This document shows positions 63,354-64,000 of a stretch of 64,000 nucleotides of DNA, piece by piece (the first letter of the stretch is position 1; every line of letters starts with the position of its first letter). A program made the position numbers and the translations under genes. The notes beneath the pieces are model-generated. The model saw nothing but the letters and a program-made list of their open reading frames with translations, did no database searches and had not been told where the DNA came from. Origin of the DNA: Bdellovibrionales bacterium (GTDB lineage Bacteria; Bdellovibrionota; UBA1018); the NCBI GenBank assembly GCA_016786465.1, contig JAEUWC010000016.1, positions 82,422-146,421 of the forward strand. Direction: 5' to 3'.

Positions 63354-63368
63354 AACCACTGAAAATCC

Positions 63369-64000
63369 ATGAATTTCGAAGCCACAGAAATCCAATCCCA
63401 GCTTTCCGACTTGGCCAAAAAATTTGTCCGTAACGAGATCTTTCCGGTCGTCGAAAACGACGAACACGAAGAAAAATTTCGTCCCGAACTGATCCAAAAA
63501 TTGGGTGATCTAGGCCTGACCGGGATTCCGGTTTCAGAAGACCTGGAAGGCGCGGGACTTGGCTACCAAGAATATGCCCGGGTCATTGAAGAACTGGCTG
63601 TAGGAAGCGCTGCATATGCGGTCAGCGTCGCGGTGACGGGACTTCCCCAGGCGATCCTTTCCAAGTACGGCACCGAAGCACAGAAAAAGAAATACATCCC
63701 ACGCCTGGCTAGCGGCAAAGCGATTGGTGCCTTTAGTCTAAGCGAAGCAGGTGCGGGATCCGACGCGGGTTCGCTTCGCACAAGTGCAGTCCTTCATCGA
63801 AGCCCTTCGGGTGATTATTATGTCGTCAACGGCACCAAACTTTGGACCACGCAGGCCGATATCGCTGAAACCATCATCTTGATGGCCCGAACAGGTGGCC
63901 CAGGTCCAAAAGGCGTTTCCGCTTTCATTCTGGAAAAAGGAATGCCTGGCCTGAAGATGGGAAAACGCGAAAAGAAAATGGGAATGGGAATTTCACACAC
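63369..64000 (+). CDS. Acyl-CoA dehydrogenase, N-terminal part (cut by window end)
   Basis: The frame is open to the window end and reads MNFEATEIQSQLSDLAKKFV, then GLTGIPVSEDLEGAGLGYQEY, GAFSLSEAGAGSDAGSLRT and VNGTKLWTTQADIAETII. These are the helical N-terminal and middle beta domain signatures of acyl-CoA dehydrogenases, which oxidise fatty acyl-CoA to the enoyl form with FAD. The SLSEAGAGSDAG part contacts FAD and substrate. The chain is cut in the middle domain at about residue 210, so substrate length class and catalytic Glu cannot be judged. Identification is sure at the family level. Confidence 0.93.
   Translation, partial: MNFEATEIQSQLSDLAKKFVRNEIFPVVENDEHEEKFRPELIQKLGDLGLTGIPVSEDLEGAGLGYQEYARVIEELAVGSAAYAVSVAVTGLPQAILSKYGTEAQKKKYIPRLASGKAIGAFSLSEAGAGSDAGSLRTSAVLHRSPSGDYYVVNGTKLWTTQADIAETIILMARTGGPGPKGVSAFILEKGMPGLKMGKREKKMGMGISH

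Noticed and set aside
1..64000. tRNA, rRNA, CRISPR array, prophage or insertion sequence genes.
   Set aside because: Intergenic gaps were read on both strands; no cloverleaf, rRNA segment, spaced repeats with spacers, integrase or transposase was seen.

Overview
The window reads as a stretch of the core chromosome of a Gram-negative, secretion-rich bacterium. The best guess is the Bdellovibrionota (Bdellovibrio-like) lineage. This is inferred from a type II secretion pseudopilus operon, many signal-peptide proteins and lipoproteins, a thiB-thiP-thiQ importer, an RpoH-type sigma factor with a long acidic N-terminus, and an infC-rpmI-rplT-pheST-ihfA-merR order of delta-proteobacterial style. 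No 16S rRNA or other taxonomic marker is present. No rRNA, tRNA, phage, transposase or CRISPR array was seen. Genes are packed tightly, often with overlapping starts and stops.

Layout. (1) 1-8029 (+): the gspG-H-I-J-K-L-M-N half of a type II secretion operon, with a glutathione-synthetase-like ATP-grasp gene attached at its end. (2) 8055-21260 (-): icd-mdh-sucC-sucD-ndk, then nadE, a coiled-coil protein, infC-rpmI-rplT, pheS-pheT-ihfA and a MerR regulator. Central carbon, NAD, nucleotide and translation genes are all read in one direction. (3) 21320-24432 (-): thiBPQ thiamine importer, divergent from nadA (+), which is followed by a flavin-reductase-like gene and a MOSC gene. (4) 26710-30684: hmgA with an RG-rich small protein, then a repeat-filled gap, a metallo-beta-lactamase-fold hydrolase, an EI24/CysZ-like membrane protein and a STAS-like zinc-ribbon protein. 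(5) 30703-34016 (+): a membrane PP2C/SpoIIE phosphatase and a FecR-like protein. (6) 34023-42544: exported proteins, including a GMC oxidoreductase, a lipoprotein, a pentapeptide-repeat protein, and a five-gene set containing a two-CXXCH cytochrome-like protein and a Tat-exported DUF1501-like protein. (7) 42520-50363: MFS exporter, rdgB, DUF218, ridA, malic enzyme and two exported proteins. (8) 50403-57063: M16 peptidase plus AspA/AstE-like hydrolase, divergent from an RpoH-like sigma factor, then rpsO-pnp. (9) 57158-63304 (-): a lipoprotein metalloprotease, a structured non-coding region, a secreted coiled-coil protein and two tandem paralogous exported proteins. The start of an acyl-CoA dehydrogenase (+) closes the window.

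The most interesting items are: a hidden lipoprotein gene at 54070-54297 with no ATG/GTG/TTG start; a roughly 200-nt structured, terminator-ended RNA candidate at 59846-60047 beside a 39-bp inverted repeat; short REP-like palindromes overlapping stop codons between convergent genes; a TCCGACA repeat cluster in front of the MBL gene; near-leaderless starts at two divergent regulatory loci; the uncharacterised exported redox cluster 37681-42544; and the tandem CxxC paralogues, which may be remote CotH-like proteins.
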